A DNA stretch of 64,000 bases from Clavibacter nebraskensis NCPPB 2581 (lineage in GTDB: Bacteria > Actinomycetota > Actinomycetes > Actinomycetales > Microbacteriaceae). Position 1 is the first letter of the stretch. Each line of letters starts with the position of its first letter. This document shows, in pieces, positions 20,061 to 27,169 of this stretch. A model generated the notes under the pieces. It ran no database searches, was not told where the DNA came from, and saw only the letters and a list, made by a program, of their open reading frames with translations. The stretch lies in NCBI RefSeq assembly GCF_000355695.1, contig NC_020891.1:992001-1056000 (forward strand). The letters are read 5' to 3'. Both the position numbers and the translations under genes were made by a program.

Positions 20061-21353
20061 TCATCCGGGCCGGTGCTGCTCCGGGAGCCCGTGCCGCCAG
20101 CTGCGGCCCTGCGCGGCCTTGACGGCGCAGATCACGAGCAGCACCCAGCCCCACTCGACGATCGTGACGCTCTCCGCGAGCGACGCGACCACGAGGACGA
20201 CGAGGACGAGGGCCGTCCAGACGTAGCCGACGCCGCGCTTGGTGGTCGCCAGCACCCAGGAGCGCCCGAGCGCCAGGGCGCAGAAGGCGGCGAACAGCAC
20301 GAGCCCGACCAGCCCCGCCTGCAGGTAGAGGTCGAGGTAGGCGTTGCGGCCGGTCTCCTGCGCACCCCGGCTGACCAGGTCGAGCGCCGTGTACGGGTAC
20401 GCGTCGCGGCGCCAGAACCCGACGAAGCCCCAGCCCTCGATGGTGTTGAGGTCGATGAGGCGCAGCATCTCCCGCCAGAGCGCCACGCGCTGCAGGTAGT
20501 CGGGCCGCGCCTGCAGCACCTGCAGCACGGGGGACCGGAACGCCACGACCAGCACCGCCGCCACCGCCGCGAGCACGAGGACCGCGCTGTTCGCGAGCGG
20601 ACGCGCCTGCCGTGCGAGGTGGCGGAGGCCGAGCAGCGCGAGGGCGGCGACGGCGAGCACGAGGAACGTGCCGAGGATCACCGACGACCGCGTGAGCGAT
20701 GCCACGAGGAGCGCGACGACCAGGGAGAAGACGCCGCGGCCGCGCGAGACGGACCGGGTCATGAGCTCGACCGCGAACGTCACCGCGGCGACGAGGGCCA
20801 CGATCCCGAGGGCGTTGCGCTCGCCGAGGAGCCCCTGGATCGGGCCGAGGCGCTCGAGGGCGCCGCGGATGCCGAGGAACGGGATGGGGCCGTCGATGAG
20901 GAGCCCCGCGAGCACCTCGAGGGCCAGGGACGACACGAGCACCAGCCGCAGCACGTCCCCGGCCGCGCGCACGATCTGGATCAGGTCGCGGACGACGCCC
21001 ACGTACACCGCGAGGAACGCGGACGCCGCGAGGTGGAGCACGCCGCCGACCGCGTCCGGCTGGTACGCCGCCCAGAGGAGCGTCGCGGCGCACCAGCCCA
21101 CCAGGACGAGCAGGGAGATCGGGAGGAGGCCCCGCCACTCCCAGTCGCCCCGCTTCGCCGCGAGGGATCCCGCGGCCATGGCCACCAGGGCCGTGACGAT
21201 CGCGACGAGCCCGGCCCAGCCCACGGTGGACCGGAGCGCGTGGGACAGGACGGCCGTGCCGAGGATGCAGTGGGTGAGCGCGGCCGAGAAGCGCGCCGAC
21301 CCGAGGAGGTCGGGCAGGCGCTCCGGAAGCGGGATCCGGGCGGGACGGGTCAT
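20061..21353 (-). CDS. O-antigen ligase/polymerase-like membrane protein (copy 1)
   Basis: A 430-residue protein with about 11-12 hydrophobic helices. It has the Wzy_C-type features IQGLLGERNALGIVALVAAV, then a large loop with LQARPDYLQRVALWREMLRLIDLNTIEGWGFVGFWR and YLDLYLQAGLVGLVLF. In Gram-positives such proteins polymerise or ligate lipid-linked glycans outside the membrane. The neighbouring upstream gene (21402-22847) is clearly a paralogue with the same GxxGNxN, WGWxGYW and AYLDxxLQxG motifs. A 48-base gap separates them, so they are probably co-transcribed. The substrate is unknown. Confidence 0.85.
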   Translation of the reverse strand: MTRPARIPLPERLPDLLGSARFSAALTHCILGTAVLSHALRSTVGWAGLVAIVTALVAMAAGSLAAKRGDWEWRGLLPISLLVLVGWCAATLLWAAYQPDAVGGVLHLAASAFLAVYVGVVRDLIQIVRAAGDVLRLVLVSSLALEVLAGLLIDGPIPFLGIRGALERLGPIQGLLGERNALGIVALVAAVTFAVELMTRSVSRGRGVFSLVVALLVASLTRSSVILGTFLVLAVAALALLGLRHLARQARPLANSAVLVLAAVAAVLVVAFRSPVLQVLQARPDYLQRVALWREMLRLIDLNTIEGWGFVGFWRRDAYPYTALDLVSRGAQETGRNAYLDLYLQAGLVGLVLFAAFCALALGRSWVLATTKRGVGYVWTALVLVVLVVASLAESVTIVEWGWVLLVICAVKAAQGRSWRHGLPEQHRPG

Positions 21354-21401
21354 GCGTCGGCCTTCACGGGCGATCGGCGGGGCACCGGGCGGCCGCGCGG
21401 A

Positions 21402-22847
21402 TCAGACGACGCGGGGGTCGGGGGCGCCGGACGCCGCCGACGCCGACGGGACGGCCGCGGGGGTCGGGGCGTCGACCGGGGGAGGCGACACGACCGCGGC
21501 GGCCCGCGGTGCCTCGGCCCGCACCGGACGGCGACGCGCCTCGTCGGGACCCGGGACGTCCTCGCGCGCGACCATGCTGGACCTCGTGGCGATCGCGATG
21601 ACGACGAGCAGCAGCCAGTTGCCCTCGTACAGCAGGCGGCTCTCCGCGAGGCTCTGCACGACCAGCGCGGTCATGAGCAGCAGCGGCGCGAGCGCGAGGG
21701 TGGAGTACGGCTCGACGCGGTCCCTGCGGTGCTGCGGTCGGTCGATGGCGGCCCACCAGGAGCGCACGTAGGTGGTCACGATGACGCAGGCGAAGGCGAG
21801 CAGCCCGATGGCCCCCACCTGCAGGAGGACGTCGAGGTACGCGTCGTGGGCCTGCAGGTACGTGACGCCGCTGCGGACGGCGAGCCCCTGGAACGGGTGC
21901 ACCCAGGGCGCCCAGTAGCCGATCCAGCCCCAGCCGACGACGGGGTGCTGCTGCGCGAGGCCGAGCACGGACTCCCAGATCTGGAACCGGCCCGTCAGGT
22001 CGGGGGAGCGGCCGAGGAGCTCGAACACCTCGGCGGTGCGCGTGGCGACGACGCCCGCGCCGACCACGGCCGCCACGGCGACGCCGCCCGCCAGCACGAG
22101 CCGCCCGCGGATGCCGACGCGTCGGGCGACGAGCGCGAGCGCGGCGACGACGCCGGTCATGAGGAGCGCGACGAGGACCGTTGAGCTGCCGGTGAGGGTC
22201 AGGGTGAGGAGGGCGACGAGGATCCAGAGCCCCGCGTCACGGCGGCGGACGGTGCGCGCGGCGTACTGCAGCGAGAAGACGATGAGGCCGAGCAGCGCCA
22301 CCATGGCGAGCAGGTTCGCGTTGCCGACGACGCCCTGGATCCGTCCGCCGCTGAGGAGCTCGCCGCGGGTCCACGCGAAGGCGGCCGGAGCGCGGGGCCC
22401 GTAGTCGGTGAAGAACGGCATGACCGGCCCGCGCACCACGACCGCGACGAACAGCTCGAAGGCGAGCGACAGCCCGAGGATGATCCGGAAGGCCCGGCCG
22501 AGCGCCTGCACGATCTCCGACCACGACAGCAGCACGACCAACGTCAGCGCCGCGATGGACGTCGACAGCTGGATGAGGACGCCGAGCGCCGACTCCGGCC
22601 GGTACTGCGACCACGCGATGGAGAGCACGGCGATCCCCGTGAACGCGAGCAGCGGGATCGGCAGCACGCGCACGCGCGGCAGGGGCCGCGAGCGGACGAG
22701 CAGGGTGACGCAGGTGACCAGCACGGCGAGCGCGATGGCGCCGAAGCCCCACCAGCTGAGGCTGTCGCGCCACATGTCACCGGCGAACGTGGTGACGAGG
22801 ACGAAGGTCGCGAAGCTCCGGAGGGCTCGGCGGCTGGCGGTGGGCAT
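21402..22847 (-). CDS. O-antigen ligase/polymerase-like membrane protein (copy 2)
   Basis: A 481-residue protein from ATG 22847, or 483 from ATG 22853 in the same frame. About 11 hydrophobic helices are followed by a cytoplasmic Pro/Ala-rich tail of about 65 residues. Ligase-family motifs are RIQGVVGNANLLAMVALLGL, SPDLTGRFQIWESVLGLAQQHPVVGWGWIGYW and AHDAYLDVLLQVGAIGLLAF. A TACCCT hexamer ends 7 bases before ATG 22847, so the second Met is favoured as a leaderless start. Frame upstream of 22853 is out-of-frame acyl-CoA dehydrogenase sequence. It is paired with the paralogue downstream. Confidence 0.85.
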   Translation of the reverse strand: MPTASRRALRSFATFVLVTTFAGDMWRDSLSWWGFGAIALAVLVTCVTLLVRSRPLPRVRVLPIPLLAFTGIAVLSIAWSQYRPESALGVLIQLSTSIAALTLVVLLSWSEIVQALGRAFRIILGLSLAFELFVAVVVRGPVMPFFTDYGPRAPAAFAWTRGELLSGGRIQGVVGNANLLAMVALLGLIVFSLQYAARTVRRRDAGLWILVALLTLTLTGSSTVLVALLMTGVVAALALVARRVGIRGRLVLAGGVAVAAVVGAGVVATRTAEVFELLGRSPDLTGRFQIWESVLGLAQQHPVVGWGWIGYWAPWVHPFQGLAVRSGVTYLQAHDAYLDVLLQVGAIGLLAFACVIVTTYVRSWWAAIDRPQHRRDRVEPYSTLALAPLLLMTALVVQSLAESRLLYEGNWLLLVVIAIATRSSMVAREDVPGPDEARRRPVRAEAPRAAAVVSPPPVDAPTPAAVPSASAASGAPDPRVV

Positions 22848-22854
22848 GCCCATC

Positions 22855-22860
22855 AGGGTA
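22855..22860 (-). promoter_or_regulatory. -10 hexamer for the ligase-like pair
   Basis: TACCCT on the minus strand is 7 bases before ATG 22847, fitting a leaderless start there. Confidence 0.35.
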
Positions 22861-22948
22861 TCCGGCCTCGAGGCCGCGTCCCGCCGCCCGGGCGGAGCGG
22901 GGGCGGCGGCGGCGCGATCGCCTGCGCGCCGCGCGCCCGCGCTGTCCA

Positions 22949-24127
22949 TCAGACGAACGCCGCGTGCCCCGTGATCGCGCGGCCGACGATCAGCGTGTTC
23001 ATCTCCCGGGTGCCCTCGTAGGAGTAGATGGCCTCGGCGTCGGCGAAGAAGCGCGCCACGTCGTAGTCGAGCACGATGCCGTTGCCGCCGAACGCCTCGC
23101 GGCACCAGGCGACGGTCTCGCGCATCCGGCTCGTGGCGTACGCCTTGGCCAGGGCCGAGTGCTCGTCGGACTGCGTGCCCTCGTCGACCATCTCGGACGC
23201 GCGCGTGGCCAGCCCGATGGACGCCGTGATGTTGCCGAGGCTGCGGACGAGGAGGTCCTGGATGAGCTGGTGGGCACCGAGCGGCTTGCCGAACTGCTGG
23301 CGCTCGCCCGTGTAGGCGACGGCGGCCTCGTACGCGCCGACGGAGATGCCGATGGCGGCCCACGCCACCTCGGCGCGCGTGAGGCGCAGCACCGCGGCGG
23401 TGTCCGCGAACGACGTGCCGTTCTGGAGGCGTTTCGCGTCCGGCACGATGACGCCGTCGAGCTCGATGTCCGCGTTCTGCACGATGCGCAGGGCCTGCTT
23501 GTCCTCGATCCGCGTCGCGCGGAAGCCGGGGGAGTCGTTCGGGACGAGGAAGCCCTTCACCTGGCCGTCGTCGGCGTCCTTGGCCCAGATGACGGTGACG
23601 TCGCTCACCGTGCCGTTGCCGATCCAGCGCTTGGATCCCGTGATGCTCCACTCGTCGCCGCGACGCGTGGCCACGGTGCGCAGGCCCCGGGCGGAGTCGG
23701 ATCCGCTCAGCGGCTCGGTGAGCCCGAACGAGCCGAGGATCTCCCCCGACGCGAAGCGCGGCAGCCACTCGGCGCGCTGCTCGGGGGATCCGGCGACGGC
23801 GACGCTGCCCATCACGAGCCCGCTCTGCATGCCGACGAGGGTCGCGATGCTCGCGTCGATGCGGCCGAGCTCCAGCGCCGCCCAGCCGCGGTGCACGGCC
23901 GAGTTTTCGAAGGGGCGCGTCTCGGGGTAGGGCATGCCGAAGATCCCGCGCTCGGCGAGGCCGGCGACCACGTGGCGGGGGAACTCGGCGCGGGCCCAGA
24001 GCCCGTTGACGTGGGGCCGGACCTCGGCCTCGAGGTAGGCGCGGAGGTCGGCGAGGGACTCCTTCTCCCGGTCGCCGAGGCGGGACTCGTAGCCGTAGAA
24101 GTCGCCGATGAGGGGGGTGAGGGACAC
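22949..24127 (-). CDS. Acyl-CoA dehydrogenase (glutaryl-CoA dehydrogenase-like)
   Basis: A 392-residue FAD acyl-CoA dehydrogenase. Visible are FGLTEPLSGSDSA (flavin/substrate loop), GSKRWIGNGTVSDV, the helical domain with TRAEVAWAAIGISVGAYEAAVAYTGERQQFGKPLGAHQLIQDLL, and AFGGNGI. The C-terminal SYEGTREMNTLIVGRAITG contains the catalytic Glu in YEGT. The R-EVAW and GTREM sequences are closest to glutaryl-CoA dehydrogenases, but substrate assignment is tentative. It sits between the glycan island and manA with no visible operon partner. The start at ATG 24127 gives the standard length. Confidence 0.92.
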   Translation of the reverse strand: MSLTPLIGDFYGYESRLGDREKESLADLRAYLEAEVRPHVNGLWARAEFPRHVVAGLAERGIFGMPYPETRPFENSAVHRGWAALELGRIDASIATLVGMQSGLVMGSVAVAGSPEQRAEWLPRFASGEILGSFGLTEPLSGSDSARGLRTVATRRGDEWSITGSKRWIGNGTVSDVTVIWAKDADDGQVKGFLVPNDSPGFRATRIEDKQALRIVQNADIELDGVIVPDAKRLQNGTSFADTAAVLRLTRAEVAWAAIGISVGAYEAAVAYTGERQQFGKPLGAHQLIQDLLVRSLGNITASIGLATRASEMVDEGTQSDEHSALAKAYATSRMRETVAWCREAFGGNGIVLDYDVARFFADAEAIYSYEGTREMNTLIVGRAITGHAAFV

Positions 24128-24292
24128 GATGCTCCGTTGCGGTTCGTCGGCGTCCTCGGGGACGGGCGCCTGCGGCCGAGCCTAGGTCGGAGTCCCGGCG
24201 GCGCCCGCATCGGTTGGTACTTTGGTCGCGTCCGCACCGGACGCGCCCGCTGGGGCGTTGTAGGTAGCCGCCAAGCCCGACAGGATCCCGAC

Positions 24293-25609
24293 GTGTTCAC
24301 TGCCATCGCCAACACCCCTCGCGACTACGCCTGGGGATCGACGACCGCCATCGCCGGGCTCCTCGGCCGCGAGCCGTCCGGCGGCCCGGAGGCGGAGCTG
24401 TGGCTCGGGGCGCACGACGGCTCGCCCACGCGCGTGGTCGACCCGTCGACGGTCGGCGGCGCCCGGACGCTGGCCGAGTGGATCCGCGCGGACCCCGCGA
24501 CCACCCTCGGCCCGCTCGCCTCCGGCCTCCGTCCGGGCGACGGCCCCGGCCTCCCGTTCCTCCTCAAGGTGCTCGCCGCCGACGGCCCGCTCTCGCTGCA
24601 GGCCCACCCGGACCTGCACCGCGCGCGCCGCGGCTTCCGCGACGAGGAGGAGCGCGGCATCCCGATCGACGCCCCGCACCGCAACTACAAGGACCCGCTG
24701 CACAAGCCCGAGCTGATCTTCGCGCTGAGCGACGAGTTCCACGCGCTCTGCGGCTTCCGCCCGCTCGCGGAGGTGCGGGACGTCTTCACGCTGCTGCTCA
24801 CCCTCGACGCGTCCGGGCCCGACTCCGACCCGGCCGTGATCCGCACCGTGCTGTCGCGCCTTACCGGCTCCGAGGCCGACGTGCTGCGCGACGTGTTCGC
24901 CCTCCTCATGGGCGGCGGATCCGAGGTGCGCCGCCTCATCGACCGTGTCACGCTGCTCGCGAGCCTCGCCTCCGACCGGCAGTGCCGCGAGTTCTCGACG
25001 GAGATGCGCACCGTGCGCGAGCTCGCCGCGGCGTACCCGGGGGATCCCGGCATCGTCACGTCGCTCCTCCTCAACCGCGTGACCCTCCGTCGCGGTGAGG
25101 CGCTCTACCTGCCCGCGGGCAACATCCACGCGTACCTGCAGGGGCTCGGGATCGAGCTGATGGCGGCGTCCGACAACGTGCTGCGCGGCGGCCTCACGCC
25201 CAAGCACGTGGACGTGCCCGAGCTCCTCGACGTGCTCGAGTTCCAGGCGCTGCCGGTCCCGTACCTCGCGCCCGAGCACGCCGCGCCGGGCGTCGACCTG
25301 TACCGGCCGGACGTGCCCGACTTCCTCCTCGCGCACCTCGTGCCGGCCACGCGCGACGCGGCCGACGGCGACGCGGGCGCGAGCGTCGTCGACGTCGACG
25401 GGCCCGCGATCGTGCTCGGCGCCGCGGGCGAGATGACGCTCCGAGGCGAAGTCTCGTCCGTCGTGATCCGCCGCGGCGACGCCGTCTTCGTCACGCCCGA
25501 CGAGGGCCGCCTCGTCGTCACGGGGGAGGGCGAGGCCTTCCTCGCGACGACCCCGGCACCCGCCGCCGACGCGGACGACGCGGACGACGCGGACGGCGCC
25601 GACGCGTGA
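24293..25609 (+). CDS. manA: Mannose-6-phosphate isomerase, class I
   Basis: A 438-residue zinc isomerase interconverting fructose-6-P and mannose-6-P, the entry to mannose donors. PRDYAWGS, LPFLLKVLAADGPLSLQAHPD, YKDPLHKPELIFAL, LYLPAGNIHAYLQG and SDNVLRGGLTPKHVDVPELL contain the zinc ligands (QxH, E, H) and the type I signature. GTG at 24293 follows AGGA by about 9 bases; the longer open frame upstream is antisense to the dehydrogenase. The C-terminus has a low-complexity Ala/Asp tail (ADADDADDADGADA). It probably works with the phosphomannomutase at 32541. Confidence 0.95.
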   Translation: MFTAIANTPRDYAWGSTTAIAGLLGREPSGGPEAELWLGAHDGSPTRVVDPSTVGGARTLAEWIRADPATTLGPLASGLRPGDGPGLPFLLKVLAADGPLSLQAHPDLHRARRGFRDEEERGIPIDAPHRNYKDPLHKPELIFALSDEFHALCGFRPLAEVRDVFTLLLTLDASGPDSDPAVIRTVLSRLTGSEADVLRDVFALLMGGGSEVRRLIDRVTLLASLASDRQCREFSTEMRTVRELAAAYPGDPGIVTSLLLNRVTLRRGEALYLPAGNIHAYLQGLGIELMAASDNVLRGGLTPKHVDVPELLDVLEFQALPVPYLAPEHAAPGVDLYRPDVPDFLLAHLVPATRDAADGDAGASVVDVDGPAIVLGAAGEMTLRGEVSSVVIRRGDAVFVTPDEGRLVVTGEGEAFLATTPAPAADADDADDADGADA

Positions 25610-25631
25610 CCGGCGGCCGGACGCCCGTCGC

Positions 25632-25637
25632 TAGGGT
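25632..25637 (+). promoter_or_regulatory. -10 hexamer of a probably leaderless galE transcript
   Basis: TAGGGT ends 6 bases before ATG 25644 and no Shine-Dalgarno lies between. Confidence 0.45.
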
Positions 25638-25643
25638 TGCCGC

Positions 25644-26612
25644 ATGACATGGTTGGTCACCGGCGGCGCCGGCTACATCGGTTCGCACATCGTCTCCGCG
25701 TTCGCGCGGGCGGGCATCGACACGGTCGTCCTCGACGACCTCTCGAGCGGGCACGCGTCGTTCGTGCCGGATGGCGTGCCGTTCCACCGCGGATCCGTGC
25801 TCGACCGCGAGCTGCTCGCCCGCGTCCTCGGCTCCGGCGACATCCGCGGCGTCGTGCACGTCGCCGGCTACAAGTACGCCGGCGTCTCCGTGCAGCGCCC
25901 GCTGCACACCTACGAGCAGAACGTGACCGCCACGGCCGTCCTGCTGGAGGAGATGCAGCGCGCGGGCGTCGACAGCATCGTGTTCTCCTCCTCCGCGGCC
26001 GTCTACGGGACCCCCGACGTCGACCTGGTCGACGAGCGGACCCCGAAGGCCCCCGAGTCCCCGTACGGCGAGTCCAAGCTCATCGGCGAGTGGCTGCTGC
26101 GCGATCAGGGCATCGCGGCGGGCCTGCGCCACGCGTCGCTCCGCTACTTCAACGTCGTGGGATCCGGCGAGGAGGGCTACTTCGACACCAGCCCGCACAA
26201 CCTCTTCCCGCTCGTCTTCGACGCGCTCCTCGACGGCCGCACGCCGCGGATCAACGGCGGGGACTACCCGACGCCCGACGGCACGTGCGTGCGCGACTAC
26301 ATCCACGTCGTCGACCTCGCCGCCTCGCACGTCGCGGCAGCCCGCCGCCTGGAGGCGCGCGAGCCGGTCGAGCCCGTGTACTGCCTCGGCAGCGGGGCGG
26401 GCGTGAGCGTCCGCGAGATCATGACGGCCATCGCCGAGGCCACGGGCATCGCCTTCGAGCCGGAGGTGCGCGATCGCCGCCCCGGCGACCCGGCCCGGAT
26501 CGTGGCCTCCGGCGAGCTCGCGGCGCGGGACATCGACTGGGCCATGCGGCACTCCCTGGACGACATGGTCCGGAGCGCCTGGGACGCCCGCCAGGCCGGC
26601 GCCGCGGCGTAG
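25644..26612 (+). CDS. galE: UDP-glucose 4-epimerase
   Basis: A 322-residue SDR enzyme with WLVTGGAGYIGSHIVSAFARAG (NAD loop), LDDLSSGHASFV, the catalytic FSSSAAVYG and YGESK, LRYFNVVGSG, NLFPLVFDALLDGRTPRINGGDYPTPDGTCVRDYIHVVDLA and LGSGAGVSVREI. These are hallmarks of GalE. It supplies UDP-galactose, the substrate of the glf mutase in the glycan island. It starts 34 bases after manA with its own leaderless-type promoter. Minor alternative: UDP-GlcNAc or UDP-xylose epimerase activity. Confidence 0.93.
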   Translation: MTWLVTGGAGYIGSHIVSAFARAGIDTVVLDDLSSGHASFVPDGVPFHRGSVLDRELLARVLGSGDIRGVVHVAGYKYAGVSVQRPLHTYEQNVTATAVLLEEMQRAGVDSIVFSSSAAVYGTPDVDLVDERTPKAPESPYGESKLIGEWLLRDQGIAAGLRHASLRYFNVVGSGEEGYFDTSPHNLFPLVFDALLDGRTPRINGGDYPTPDGTCVRDYIHVVDLAASHVAAARRLEAREPVEPVYCLGSGAGVSVREIMTAIAEATGIAFEPEVRDRRPGDPARIVASGELAARDIDWAMRHSLDDMVRSAWDARQAGAAA

Positions 26613-26640
26613 CGCCGACGGCGAGCGGTGGCGCGTCGCA

Positions 26641-26652
26641 ACCCTCGAGGGT
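26641..26652. repeat. 12-bp palindrome after galE
   Basis: ACCCTCGAGGGT is perfect, and AACCCTC at 26640 can also pair with GAGGGTT at 26658-26664. It may be a weak terminator for galE or an operator for whiB. Confidence 0.3.
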
Positions 26653-26677
26653 CGGCTGAGGGTTTAGCCTCTGCGGC

Positions 26678-26706
26678 TTGACGCGAGCGAGTTACACCGG
26701 TGTAAT
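26678..26706 (+). promoter_or_regulatory. strong sigma70-type promoter of whiB
   Basis: TTGACG at 26678-26683, a 17-base spacer and TGTAAT at 26701-26706 give the best consensus promoter in the window. Transcription would begin near 26713. Confidence 0.7.
26692..26705. promoter_or_regulatory. 14-bp perfect palindromic operator in the whiB promoter
   Basis: TTACACCGGTGTAA occupies the spacer and five bases of the -10 element. A bound dimer here would block RNA polymerase. The regulator is not identifiable from the sequence. Confidence 0.6.
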
Positions 26707-26761
26707 TATGGCGATGAGCTGGGGTCGGCCGGGCGCCGCGGCCGCGTGGGGAGATCGTGAC

Positions 26762-27079
26762 ATGGCACTACCTGATTACCACGCCGGAGTCCCCGACGAC
26801 TGGTTCGTCGACCCCGTGCGACTCGGGGTCCCAGGCGTCCGCACCGTCGACGACGGCAACCCGCTCGCCTGGCAGGCCGACTCGCTCTGCGCGCAGACCG
26901 ACCCCGAGGCGTTCTTCCCTGAGAAGGGCGGCTCCACCCGCGATGCCAAGAAGATCTGCGGATCGTGCGAGGTGCGCAGCGAGTGCCTCGAGTACGCGCT
27001 CGAGAACGACGAGCGCTTCGGCATCTGGGGCGGCCTCTCCGAGCGCGAGCGCCGCAAGCTCCGCAAGCGCGCCGTCTGA
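26762..27079 (+). CDS. whiB2: WhiB-family iron-sulfur transcriptional regulator (WhiB2/WhmD type)
   Basis: A 105-residue Wbl protein. Four cysteines, C43, C66, C69 and C75, follow the C-x22-C-x2-C-x5-C iron-sulfur pattern. GIWGGLSERERRKLRKRAV is the G(I/V)WGG turn and basic DNA-binding tail. QTDPEAFFPEKGGSTRDAKKIC is nearly identical to Streptomyces WhiB as I recall it. ATG 26762 has GGGGAGA 7 bases upstream. In-frame ATG 26714 lies exactly where a leaderless transcript from the TTGACG/TGTAAT promoter would start and would add 16 residues. WhiB controls septation and division genes in relatives. The promoter carries a 14-bp palindrome. Confidence 0.93.
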   Translation: MALPDYHAGVPDDWFVDPVRLGVPGVRTVDDGNPLAWQADSLCAQTDPEAFFPEKGGSTRDAKKICGSCEVRSECLEYALENDERFGIWGGLSERERRKLRKRAV

Positions 27080-27153
27080 CCCGGCCGCTCGCCACCCGGC
27101 CCCGGGCTTCCGGCGCGCCGTCCCGCTGCGGCGGATCCCCACCGCGCACCACG

Positions 27154-27159
27154 TAGGGT
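27154..27159 (+). promoter_or_regulatory. putative -10 hexamer for the 1031-residue GT2 gene
   Basis: TAGGGT lies 10 bases before ATG 27170, giving at most a few bases of leader. Confidence 0.35.
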
Positions 27160-27169
27160 CTCCCCTGTC

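Noticed and set aside
22964-24292. Apparent long N-terminal extension of manA
   Set aside because: It is antisense to the acyl-CoA dehydrogenase; ManA homology begins at GTG 24293 (VFTAIANTPRDYAWGS).
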